Positions 34,961 to 42,717 of a DNA stretch of 64,000 nucleotides are shown here, piece after piece (the stretch's first letter is position 1; each line of letters starts with the position of its first letter). The notes under the pieces are model-generated. The model did no database searches and was not told the DNA's origin. It worked only from the letters and a program-made list of their open reading frames with translations. Source of the stretch: JAADHI01 sp964451325 (GTDB lineage: Bacteria; Nitrospirota; Nitrospiria; SBBL01; JAADHI01); NCBI GenBank assembly GCA_964451325.1, contig CAYVHO010000001.1, positions 282,944 through 346,943 of the forward strand, read 5' to 3'. A program made the position numbers and the translations under genes.

Positions 34961-35341
34961 ATGAAAAAGATGACAGTTATTGCAGCGTTCATGGGTTTGG
35001 CTTTTGTTTTTGGCTCAGCGGAAGAAAGTAAAGCAATTTGTTTGATTGATTGCGGAACCGAGGTGGATATTGAAATGAAAGGCGCAGGCCGAGATCTCCG
35101 GGAAAATAGTGATAACGTCAGTGGTGCAAAAGCCGAAGGTATTGGTAATGTCGCTGTTCAGGGTCTTGATCTTAAAGGGGATGGTTCGGTGATTGCCGGA
35201 AATACTTTAAACAGCGGGAACAGGGTCAGTGTCGGCATCAATAAAGGTGATATGAGTATCAGTTCCGGCAACAACATTATCGGAACAATGAATGACAACT
35301 CTATCGACAATTCAATTACTCGTGGTAGCAACAATAAGTAG
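34961..35341 (+). CDS. Small secreted Asn/Gly/Ser-rich protein, tandem copy 3
   Basis: 126 residues. Signal peptide MKKMTVIAAFMGLAFVFGSA, then ICLIDCGT and the same Asn/Gly/Ser-rich body; it differs from copy 2 mainly near the C-terminus (SIDNSITRGSNNK instead of SVDNSRTFRSNNK). It has the same AGGAGAAATAAA leader. A strong GC-rich hairpin follows 16 bp after the stop, then the next gene of the cluster. Confidence 0.85.
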   Translation: MKKMTVIAAFMGLAFVFGSAEESKAICLIDCGTEVDIEMKGAGRDLRENSDNVSGAKAEGIGNVAVQGLDLKGDGSVIAGNTLNSGNRVSVGINKGDMSISSGNNIIGTMNDNSIDNSITRGSNNK

Positions 35342-35356
35342 TCGGTCTGAAGCCCT

Positions 35357-35381
35357 GGTGGGGGGAGGTGTTCCCCCCACC
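35357..35381 (+). terminator. GC-rich 10-bp hairpin separating the tandem genes from the export genes
   Basis: GGTGGGGGGA and TCCCCCCACC form a perfect 10-bp stem with the 5-nt loop GGTGT. There is no T tract after it, and the ribosome-binding site of the next gene (AAGGAGGA, 35393-35400) follows 11 bp later. This looks like an attenuator or RNase-protecting hairpin that would leave the upstream subunit mRNA in excess over the downstream genes. Confidence 0.65.
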
Positions 35382-35407
35382 CAAGGTCATTTAAGGAGGA
35401 CGGTCTC

Positions 35408-35881
35408 ATGAAAAAATTCCAAAGTATGCCCTTATTTTTTGCGTCTGTTTTTATTTTTTATTCTTTTTGGATTTTACCTGTCTTTGTTCAATCTGCACCC
35501 CCGATACAAAACGAAGAAGCAACTCAAGCAGAGGAAGAAGCATCTCAAGAAAAAGAAATGACGCCGGAAGAAAAGAAAAAAGAAAAAGAAGAAGAACAAC
35601 AAAAGGCAACGATTCGAGATATTCGTCGTCGGCAAGCTTCTGATGAAAAATCAATCAGAGTTCGCTCTAATATTTTTCCTTCGTCGATTCCTAATTTGGA
35701 ATGTACTGCGGCAGACCGGGCTCGATCTCGACTCGAAAAAGTAACAGGTGAAGGCGGGGTTGTTATCTTGGGTGACATTAATATTGCCTCAAAGAATGAA
35801 GCGAATGTTCAAAAGAATGAGGGAAGTCTGAGTAACCAAATAAATGTCAATATTATTAACGAGGATAAAAGACGTTGTTAA
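35408..35881 (+). CDS. Secreted protein with acidic coiled-coil linker and Asn-rich beta C-terminus
   Basis: 157 residues; ATG with AAGGAGGA eight bases upstream. An N-terminal hydrophobic export signal (about 9-30, ending VQSAPP) is followed by a highly charged Glu/Lys stretch (about 38-65) that should be a helix or coiled coil. A basic patch (IRDIRRRQAS) follows. The last 50 residues (GGVVILGDINIASKNEANVQ, GSLSNQINVNIIN) repeat the polar/hydrophobic Asn pattern of the three upstream secreted proteins, and the chain ends in Cys. It may anchor or nucleate them, like CsgB for CsgA; that is inference. No named family. Confidence 0.75.
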   Translation: MKKFQSMPLFFASVFIFYSFWILPVFVQSAPPIQNEEATQAEEEASQEKEMTPEEKKKEKEEEQQKATIRDIRRRQASDEKSIRVRSNIFPSSIPNLECTAADRARSRLEKVTGEGGVVILGDINIASKNEANVQKNEGSLSNQINVNIINEDKRRC

Positions 35882-35906
35882 ACAGCCAAGATATGCGAGG
35901 AATGTC

Positions 35907-36962
35907 ATGAAAAATTTAAAAATCTTGTTCACAATATTTTTTTTGCTCCTATTAACCGTGATGTTGAGTTCGTATTCATGGGCTTCAGATCATGGAAACG
36001 GTAAAAAAGTCCGCGTGGCTGTGGCTCGCTTCGGGGCAACTGATCGTTTTGCTCAGGTTTACGGCGGATGGGACATCGGAGGAGGTCTTTCAGCACAGTT
36101 GGTGACCGAATTGATTGATACGGGACAAGTCATTGTGGTGGAACGCGCGATTCTTTCGCAAATCATGAGAGAGCAAGAGCTTTCGGCATCAAAACTTGTG
36201 ACCAAAGAAACGGCTGCACAGGTCGGACAACTCTTGGGTGTAGATTATTTAATTGTGGGACAAGTCACGGAATTTGAACAAAAAGCAGTTGGTGGTGGAG
36301 GGCGAGCCGGTTTTTTCACAAGTCTTTTCCCCAAAATTTCAGGAGAGTTCACTGCCGCCCATGTGGGTATTGATCTTAGAGTGATTGATACTTCAACGGG
36401 TGAAATCCTGCACTCTCAGCGGGCCAGTGGACGCGCTTGGGAAAAGGCGGTGGCCATTGATCTTAGTTTTCCGACATTGACCTTTGGTGGCGATGCCTTT
36501 CACAAAACACCTTTGGGAAAAGCGACACGTAAGGTGATTGGAGAATCCCTTCAGTTTGTTTTAGGTGCCGTTCAAGAACGTTTGAGTTCCTATGCTTCCT
36601 GGATTGGCAAAGTGATTCATGTGGAGGATCAGGCCGTCTACGTGAATGCAGGTATCTTGGCTCAGGTGAAAATGGGAGATCGTTTTTCTGTTTTTTCAAT
36701 TAAAAAAGTGCTGACAGATCCTGAAACAAATCAGGTGGTGGGTTTGATTGAAGAGCCTGTCGGCGAGCTTATCGTGACTGATCCTCAGGAGAAGTTTTCC
36801 AAAACACGGGTGGTAAATGCGACTGTCCTTCCAAAAAAGGGAGACATTGTTCGTTTTGCAGAATCTTTTGCAAATTCGAGTGTTGAAGGAGATTTAGAGG
36901 CAGAAGCAGACTACCAAAAGCTAAGTTATTCGGATGGGGCACAGTACTCAGTGCTCGAATAA
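35907..36962 (+). CDS. CsgG-domain export/assembly protein (CsgG A) with FlgT-like C-terminus
   Basis: 351 residues from ATG 35907 (GCGAGGAATGTC leader). The signal peptide ends near SYSWASDHG with no lipobox Cys, unlike E. coli CsgG. The CsgG domain (about 30-230) contains VRVAVARFGATDRF and the family motif VVERAILSQIMREQEL followed by VGQLLGVDYLIVGQVTEF. The C-terminal 110 residues (IGKVIHVEDQAVYVNAG, VKMGDRFSVF) resemble the FlgT C-terminal domain. In curli systems CsgG is the outer-membrane secretion pore for fibre subunits; this protein follows four genes for small secreted proteins, suggesting the same role. The missing acyl anchor leaves that uncertain. Confidence 0.82.
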   Translation: MKNLKILFTIFFLLLLTVMLSSYSWASDHGNGKKVRVAVARFGATDRFAQVYGGWDIGGGLSAQLVTELIDTGQVIVVERAILSQIMREQELSASKLVTKETAAQVGQLLGVDYLIVGQVTEFEQKAVGGGGRAGFFTSLFPKISGEFTAAHVGIDLRVIDTSTGEILHSQRASGRAWEKAVAIDLSFPTLTFGGDAFHKTPLGKATRKVIGESLQFVLGAVQERLSSYASWIGKVIHVEDQAVYVNAGILAQVKMGDRFSVFSIKKVLTDPETNQVVGLIEEPVGELIVTDPQEKFSKTRVVNATVLPKKGDIVRFAESFANSSVEGDLEAEADYQKLSYSDGAQYSVLE

Positions 36963-37017
36963 CTTGACCCAATTAACGCGCTGGCCTAGAATGCCTCTGA
37001 CAATCAATGGTAAGAAA

Positions 37018-38535
37018 ATGCGTAAAATCGTCTTAAATAGTGTGCTCATCCTGGGAAGTCTGCTCCTTTTAAGCGGCTGCTTTCGCCGTGTTGCACCTGA
37101 AGGTTTCGGCCCGACAGACCTAGAGCAGGGTCTTATTGCTTATGATCAGGGCGAATGGGAATCGGCGATGAAGTATTTCAATAATGCCCTCGAATATAAC
37201 CCCGAAGATACCGAAGCCCTTTTTAAACGGGGCATTATCTTTCAGCGCTTGAATAAAACAGAGCAGGCGATACAGAGTTATCAGCAAGTCCTCCGGGTGA
37301 ATCGCAAACATCATAAGGCGCATTACAATCTTGGAAATCTGTTTTCTTTTGAAAAAGGAGATACGGTTCAGGCTGTTTTTCACTATCGGAAATTTCTTGC
37401 TTTGTCCCCAACGCATCGCAAGGCAAGAGAAGTACGAAAGAAGCTGGCCGATTTGACCGATGTCCCTGGCGACAAAGGCTTGAAACACCGAAATGCCATC
37501 CGGGGAAAAGCCATTCGTCCTCTGATGCCCGCATCCACAGGGGTCTTGGTCCAGCCGCCTACGATTTCTCCGCTTCCCCTGCCGCTTCCAACAAAAAAGC
37601 CTATTGAGATGCCGCCGCCGCAGGCCGTAGAGACCCCGCTTCCGATACAGACCCATTTTCCTCAGGTGGTTTGCCTGAGCGGTACCGTCGGCGAAAAGCA
37701 GGTTGAAGGCAGCGGTTTTGTGATTGGTGGACGGGGCTATCTTTTGTCCAGTGCACATCAAGTTGAACGGGCGACGCGCTTAATGGCGCGGTTTCAGGAT
37801 GGTTCAAGTTATCCTGCGACTTTGCTCTCCGTGAGCGAAGCGCTCGATCTCGCTTTATTGCAAATTCCTGTGCAAAGTATCGCTCCCCTTGTTTTAGACG
37901 CAAAACCTTCTCCGCCTGTGGGGGAGGCTGTTGTTGCGGTGGGATGTCCCTTTGGTTTAAACCATTCGGCAACGCAAGGCATTATCAGCGCCCCGGAGCG
38001 AAAATTAGGCGGAAAACCTTTACTGCAAACCGATGTCGCGATCAATCCGGGCAGCAGTGGCGGACCCCTGATGAATGCAAGGGGAGTGGTTGTTGGCATC
38101 ATTGTGGGTGCCTTGCCAGAGGCCAAAGGCATTGCTTTTGCTTTGACGTCACGCAAGGCGCGGCATTTTCTGGGGGAAACCTTTTTGCAGATCGGCACCC
38201 TCTTTGCCGATGCCAAGCGTTATGATGAGGCAGCAGAAGCCCTTTCCATGAGTTCCGAATTCTGGCCCAATTCGCCGCGAACTTTTAACAATCTGGGAGA
38301 AGTCTTTCGCAGAACAAAACAGTTTGAAAAAGCAAAAATGGCTTATGTCCGGGCTGTTTCTCTTGATCCAAAATATGCGGATGCGCACTACAATCTGGGT
38401 ATCCTTTACGACAACCATCTCCGGGATCGAAGTCAGGCGGCCAGTCATTATCGACAGTATTTGGATTTGGATCCAGACTCACCCGATGCCCTTCAAGTGG
38501 GGCAGTGGTTGAGTGCTGTAGAAGCAGCAAAATAG
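37018..38535 (+). CDS. Lipoprotein with TPRs flanking a trypsin-like (HtrA-type) serine protease domain
   Basis: 505 residues from ATG 37018, which gives a lipoprotein signal with lipobox LLSGC (Cys21). TPRs occupy about 33-150, a Pro-rich linker about 165-215, and an S1C serine protease about 220-375. The catalytic triad is complete: His247 (SSAHQ), Asp277 (ALDLALL) and Ser347 (NPGSSGGPL). Two to three TPRs follow (VRAVSLDPKYADAHYNLGIL). No PDZ domain is seen, unlike DegP. It may process or quality-control proteins passing through the periplasm in this cluster. The kinase gene starts 8 bp after the stop. Confidence 0.85.
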   Translation: MRKIVLNSVLILGSLLLLSGCFRRVAPEGFGPTDLEQGLIAYDQGEWESAMKYFNNALEYNPEDTEALFKRGIIFQRLNKTEQAIQSYQQVLRVNRKHHKAHYNLGNLFSFEKGDTVQAVFHYRKFLALSPTHRKAREVRKKLADLTDVPGDKGLKHRNAIRGKAIRPLMPASTGVLVQPPTISPLPLPLPTKKPIEMPPPQAVETPLPIQTHFPQVVCLSGTVGEKQVEGSGFVIGGRGYLLSSAHQVERATRLMARFQDGSSYPATLLSVSEALDLALLQIPVQSIAPLVLDAKPSPPVGEAVVAVGCPFGLNHSATQGIISAPERKLGGKPLLQTDVAINPGSSGGPLMNARGVVVGIIVGALPEAKGIAFALTSRKARHFLGETFLQIGTLFADAKRYDEAAEALSMSSEFWPNSPRTFNNLGEVFRRTKQFEKAKMAYVRAVSLDPKYADAHYNLGILYDNHLRDRSQAASHYRQYLDLDPDSPDALQVGQWLSAVEAAK

Positions 38536-38543
38536 GATAAAAC

Positions 38544-40043
38544 ATGGCAAGTTCAGGGCGATACGAAATTATTCGGGAACTGGGACACGGTGCGATGGGC
38601 ATCGTCTCTTTGGGGAAAGATCCGAAAATCAACCGAGAAGTGGCGCTGAAATGTCTTCGCCCCGAGATACTGGAAGCCCATGAAAGTGCCGGGCGGCGTT
38701 TTCAGCAGGAAATTCTGGCTTTAGGTCGTCTGATTCATCCCAATATTGTGACGATTTTTGATGTCTGGGAAGATCCCATTTCCGGCTCCACCTACATCGT
38801 CATGGAATATGTGGAGGGTGTCTCTCTTGCGGAGTTACTCAAAAAAAGACAGACCCTGAGTCTTTCTCAGGTTGTGAGCATTGGTATTCAAATTTGTGAG
38901 GGGCTTGATTTTGCCCACTCAAGAGATGTGATTCACCGTGACATTAAACCTGGAAATATCCTGCTCTCCCGCGATTTAAGCATGGCAAAAATTACCGATT
39001 TTGGCATCGCGCGCTTGGATGACCTGGGCATGACACAGACCGACCGTCTGACGGGTACGCCGCAATATATGTCGCCAGAGCAATGTCGTGGGGAACATTT
39101 GGATGGCCGTTCTGATCTATTTGCTGTGGGGGCCTTGCTCTACGAACTGCTCACCCGTGAAAAAGCCTTTCAGGGCGATTCGATCACCAGTGTTATGCAC
39201 CAAGTGCTGACCCAGATGCCCTATGCGCCTTATTTAATAGACGATCAAATCCCGGAGGATGTGAGTGCGGTGGTGATGCAGGCCTTGGAAAAAAAACCTG
39301 CGGCCCGTTTTGCGACCGGTTTGGACATGGCGGATGCCCTTGAGACCGCGATGCAGTCGGTCTCGACGGGGACATTTTCACTCACACGAACCAATCCCGG
39401 CAGTTTAGACAAAACCGAAACCCTTGATACGGGAAGTTTGGATATTGTGGAAGACGCGTCTGTGGTTGGATTTTGGCGCAGTCCGATATTTTTGTCTTCT
39501 CTGCTTGCCTTGATTTCCTTGGGGGCTTTGTTTTTCTTCTGGATGGGCCCCTCTTCGAGTGTGTCCGAAGTGGCAACAGATTCTATTGAAACGCCATCGT
39601 CTGAAGACCCGTCAAGCAGTGCGGGAAAGGCTTCGCTTAATCCCGCTTCGCCACATCAGGACGAAGCTGCGATTCGAGAAAAAAAAGCGCCTGAAGTAAA
39701 AAAACAGATCAAAAAAGTTTCTGTGGCCCCGACACCGAGTGAGCCAAAATCGATGCAAGTCCCCTCGTTTCAGGAGGATCCCCTTCAAACCGTTCCGCCC
39801 ACTGTGAATCTTGCATCTCCCGCGACGGGAGAGGTTGTTTTTGCAACGACCCCCAGTGGTGCAGAAATTTTAATCAATGGTGATCTTGTGGGCTTTAGTC
39901 CTGTTTCAATTGATTTGCCCGCAGGCTCGCACGAATTACTCGTTTCAAAGAAGGGCTATCATGCTTTGGAGGCCACGATTGATGTGCCTTCGGGTGAAAA
40001 AGTCCCCATCAACCTACAACTACTAGAGGAGGAATCGCCATGA
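38544..40043 (+). CDS. Transmembrane Ser/Thr protein kinase with periplasmic PEGA domain
   Basis: 499 residues. The Hanks-type kinase (about 6-265) has the glycine loop GHGAMGIVSLG, catalytic Lys in VALKCLR, HRDIKPGNILL, DFGIARL and the activation-segment end GTPQYMSPEQC, so it should be active. A single TM segment lies at about 308-333, followed by a Pro/Ser/Lys-rich linker and a C-terminal PEGA domain (FATTPSGAEILINGDLVG, SKKGYHALEATIDVPSGE). The cytoplasmic kinase would therefore have an external beta-rich sensor. It overlaps the next gene by 4 bp (ATGA), indicating a common operon with the export-type proteins. The ligand is unknown. Confidence 0.93.
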   Translation: MASSGRYEIIRELGHGAMGIVSLGKDPKINREVALKCLRPEILEAHESAGRRFQQEILALGRLIHPNIVTIFDVWEDPISGSTYIVMEYVEGVSLAELLKKRQTLSLSQVVSIGIQICEGLDFAHSRDVIHRDIKPGNILLSRDLSMAKITDFGIARLDDLGMTQTDRLTGTPQYMSPEQCRGEHLDGRSDLFAVGALLYELLTREKAFQGDSITSVMHQVLTQMPYAPYLIDDQIPEDVSAVVMQALEKKPAARFATGLDMADALETAMQSVSTGTFSLTRTNPGSLDKTETLDTGSLDIVEDASVVGFWRSPIFLSSLLALISLGALFFFWMGPSSSVSEVATDSIETPSSEDPSSSAGKASLNPASPHQDEAAIREKKAPEVKKQIKKVSVAPTPSEPKSMQVPSFQEDPLQTVPPTVNLASPATGEVVFATTPSGAEILINGDLVGFSPVSIDLPAGSHELLVSKKGYHALEATIDVPSGEKVPINLQLLEEESP

Positions 40044-41968
40044 AAACAATAAAAACATTAATGGCAACAGGACTATTTTTGTTGACCCTTCTCAATAACG
40101 TAGGGGGTGTTGAGGCCGCACTTCAAAAAGGCACGATTGCACCCACTTTTCCGGCCTTGGAAAAGGTCTCTGAAAAACCGATGGTGATCCTCTATTTTTT
40201 TAAACAGAACAGCGCGTCTTCGGAAAAAGGACTCGCTCATCTAAAGGCCCAGTACGCCGCTTATCAAGCAGCGGGGATTTCTGTGTTTGCCCTCAGCAAA
40301 GATGACCCCAAAATGCTGGATCAATATCTCGCAAAAAACCCCATTCCTTTTCCGGTCATCAAAGATGACGGCAAAATCTTCAAAAACTACGGGGTGCAGG
40401 TGATTTTTCCGACCACTTATGTCCTGGGACCCGGGGGACGCATTACCGATGCCTTAGAGGGTGGTGGCCCGACATCCAAAAAATTTATCACTACCGTAGC
40501 CCAACGCAGTCTGCAACTCAAAAAAAACGACCTGGCTGAAAAACTCTATACCACCGCACTTAAAGAAAATCCAAAAGATGGTATTGCGCAGGCGGGTTTG
40601 GGACAGCTTTATCTGAAAGAAGGGAAATATGATCGTGCAGAAGCCACCTTTGCAAAGCTGGTGAAACTCAGCGCACCGGAAGCGATACTCGGAAAAGAGG
40701 GCTTGGCCGCCATTCATCTCAAAAAAGGAGAGACTGCAAAGGCCGTGGCGATGGCTGAGGAAATTCAAAAGAGTGATCCTCAGAGCGGATTTGTTCATCT
40801 GGTCAAAGCAAATGTCCTGGCCAGTCGGGGTGATCAGGACGGGGCTTTGACCGAATACAAGCGTGCCATTGAAGGCAAGCTGAGTCGTGATTGGCAGAAG
40901 GCCGAAGCCTATAATCAGGTGGGTCGTATTCACAGCGAGCGGGGTGAGTTTGAACAGGCCGAGTCCATGTATCAGCAGGCGGTGAATCAGAATCCTTATT
41001 CCTCAGAAATTTTGACCAACCGGGGTTCGCTGTATGAAAAGACCGGGGAGCCGAAAAAAGCCTTAGCCCTTTATCGACAGGCCCTGACGGTTGACCCCGA
41101 AGATCAAGTGGCCATGCTGCTTTCAAAACGCATCGCCCAGCATCTTGATTTTAAAGAAGACATGGCACGTCAGGAACGCATTGATGGTTTGGTCGCCGAT
41201 TTAGCGGCGCGTTTTAAATCAAGTGAGGCTGTCGTAGTGGATCGCAGTGATCCCTGGTCTTCGCGTCCCATGACCATTGCCTTTTTGGGGCTCACCTCAA
41301 AAGGCGGCGGTCTACTGCGCGAAGGCATGGCCGATGTGCTCCAGCAGGAAATCGCTACACAGCTCATGGCTTCTGAGCGGGTTTCTGTTGTGGAACGCGA
41401 AATCCTGGAAAAACTGCTGACCGAATTGAAACTGGGCTCTTCCGAATTGGCCGATCCTGAGACCGCGCTAAAACTCGGAAAAATTTTGGCGGCACGCTTG
41501 ATCGTAACGGGCAACCTGGTGCAAGTGCCCGGTGGCGTGCGTTTAAGTCTGCGTGTGATTGATCCTGAAACAACCGCGGTGAAAATAACCTATGCCGACG
41601 AGATGAATCAGGATCGCACCTTGCTGCAATTGGCCGATGTGAGTGGCAAAATATTAAGCCAACGCATTAAGATACTCTACCCTTTGCGTGGCAAGATTGC
41701 GCTGGTGGACGAAGGCGACCAAGTGATTTTGAACCTGGGCCGAAAACACGGCATTAAGATGGGTCTTCAGATGAAGATTATCGCTGAAGGGGAAGCCGTT
41801 GTGGTGGATGGCAAAACCATTGGTCATCGTAAAAAGAAGGTCGGCCGTCTTGAGATCGTTGAAGTGGATGAAGCCATGTCCTATGGCCGTTTGACCGAAA
41901 AAATTGCAACAATTCAAAAGGATCAAAAAGTGCTGGAAGATGTGCCGGATACAAAAAATAAGAAATAG
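40040..41968 (+). CDS. Exported redoxin-TPR-CsgG fusion protein (CsgG B)
   Basis: 642 residues. Signal peptide to about GVEA; thioredoxin-fold AhpC/TSA-like domain (about 27-160; VILYFFKQNSASSEKGL, then FPVIKDDGKIFKNYGVQVIF). The peroxidatic position lacks Cys, with Asn/Ser/Ala in its place, so it is unlikely to be a peroxidase. TPRs follow (about 165-385), then a CsgG-like domain (about 405-540) with VVEREILEKLLTELKL and LGKILAARLIVTGNLVQV. The C-terminal region (GDQVILNLGRKHGIKMG) resembles that of the first CsgG protein. Its ATG overlaps the kinase stop, with AGGAGG in the leader. Periplasmic scaffold role is likely. Confidence 0.85.
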   Translation: MKTIKTLMATGLFLLTLLNNVGGVEAALQKGTIAPTFPALEKVSEKPMVILYFFKQNSASSEKGLAHLKAQYAAYQAAGISVFALSKDDPKMLDQYLAKNPIPFPVIKDDGKIFKNYGVQVIFPTTYVLGPGGRITDALEGGGPTSKKFITTVAQRSLQLKKNDLAEKLYTTALKENPKDGIAQAGLGQLYLKEGKYDRAEATFAKLVKLSAPEAILGKEGLAAIHLKKGETAKAVAMAEEIQKSDPQSGFVHLVKANVLASRGDQDGALTEYKRAIEGKLSRDWQKAEAYNQVGRIHSERGEFEQAESMYQQAVNQNPYSSEILTNRGSLYEKTGEPKKALALYRQALTVDPEDQVAMLLSKRIAQHLDFKEDMARQERIDGLVADLAARFKSSEAVVVDRSDPWSSRPMTIAFLGLTSKGGGLLREGMADVLQQEIATQLMASERVSVVEREILEKLLTELKLGSSELADPETALKLGKILAARLIVTGNLVQVPGGVRLSLRVIDPETTAVKITYADEMNQDRTLLQLADVSGKILSQRIKILYPLRGKIALVDEGDQVILNLGRKHGIKMGLQMKIIAEGEAVVVDGKTIGHRKKKVGRLEIVEVDEAMSYGRLTEKIATIQKDQKVLEDVPDTKNKK

Positions 41969-42668
41969 ATTCTTTAAGCATGTTTTTCTGGGTGTCGTGG
42001 TCACCTGTTTGAGCGCTGCCTGTACGGCAAAACCTGCACAGTTGCTATCTACAGCCGATGTGCCTCAGATCAAAACCGTTGCGGTCCTGCCCTTTTCAAA
42101 TAACAGCATCACCCATTCAGTGCATACAAAGGGTCTTGCGCGTACCTTGACGGATCGTATTGTGGAAAATCTGGCAGGCTCCCTTGAAATCACCCTGATT
42201 GATCGGGAAGCGATTGAAAAAGTTTTAAATGAACTCTCGCTTTCGAGTCAGGGCATGACCGAAGGCGAGGGCCGATTGACCCTGGGAAAGTTGTTGGGGG
42301 CCAATTATCTCATCATGGGCGAATACAGTGAAATCGTCGAAAACCTGCGTTTGGATGCACGCATTGTTGAAGTCCAGAGCGGGCGTGTTGTGGGTTCTGA
42401 TTCGGCTCAGGGCCGGGTTTCCGAGCGCCGTCATTTGGAAACCACCTTTTCAAAAAAAGTGTCTTCTCGTTTGTTGTCAAAGGTCGGTCTGACTCAAAAG
42501 GCAGGGGCATCCAATGTTGTGGACTATTTAAAAATGGGCATGCAGTTTGAGAAAAAGCAGCAATTTGAAAAGGCATTAACCCAGTATAAAAAAGCCCTGT
42601 CGATTGACCCCAAAAATGAACAGGCACATACGCGTTTGCAGGCGGTACTTTTATTGGCGATTGAATAA
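41940..42668 (+). CDS. CsgG/LpoB-like lipoprotein (CsgG C)
   Basis: About 242 residues from ATG 41940, overlapping the end of the previous gene by 29 bp. A lipoprotein signal precedes lipobox LSAAC (Cys28). The CsgG-like core has VAVLPFSNNSITHSV, IDREAIEKVLNELSLSSQGM and LGKLLGANYLIMGEYSEI. A single TPR ends the protein (YKKALSIDPKNEQAHTRL). Acylated CsgG-fold proteins include the curli pore and the peptidoglycan-synthase activator LpoB; the small size resembles LpoB, the cluster suggests export. The start is uncertain by a few codons. Confidence 0.8.
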   Translation: MCRIQKIRNRFFKHVFLGVVVTCLSAACTAKPAQLLSTADVPQIKTVAVLPFSNNSITHSVHTKGLARTLTDRIVENLAGSLEITLIDREAIEKVLNELSLSSQGMTEGEGRLTLGKLLGANYLIMGEYSEIVENLRLDARIVEVQSGRVVGSDSAQGRVSERRHLETTFSKKVSSRLLSKVGLTQKAGASNVVDYLKMGMQFEKKQQFEKALTQYKKALSIDPKNEQAHTRLQAVLLLAIE

Positions 42669-42717
42669 AGCCGATTGTATGGCCTTGCCCATTTTAATTT
42701 AAATAAAGGTGCTACAC

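Larger units (their letters stand above)
33971..35341 (+). repeat. Three tandem 495-bp gene units
   Basis: The three secreted-protein genes start at 33971, 34466 and 34961, exactly 495 bp apart each time. Spacers 1 and 2 are also homologous, sharing a TCCTAAAAAAA block, a CATTAAAC block and the AGGAGAAATAAA leader directly before the ATG. Copies 2 and 3 have long identical stretches, for example around 34594 and 35089. This points to recent tandem duplication of gene plus leader. Confidence 0.85.

Noticed and set aside
33971..35341. PEP-CTERM sorting signal on the tandem secreted proteins
   Set aside because: The C-termini (RTFRSNNK, SITRGSNNK) lack a PEP motif, hydrophobic segment and basic tail.
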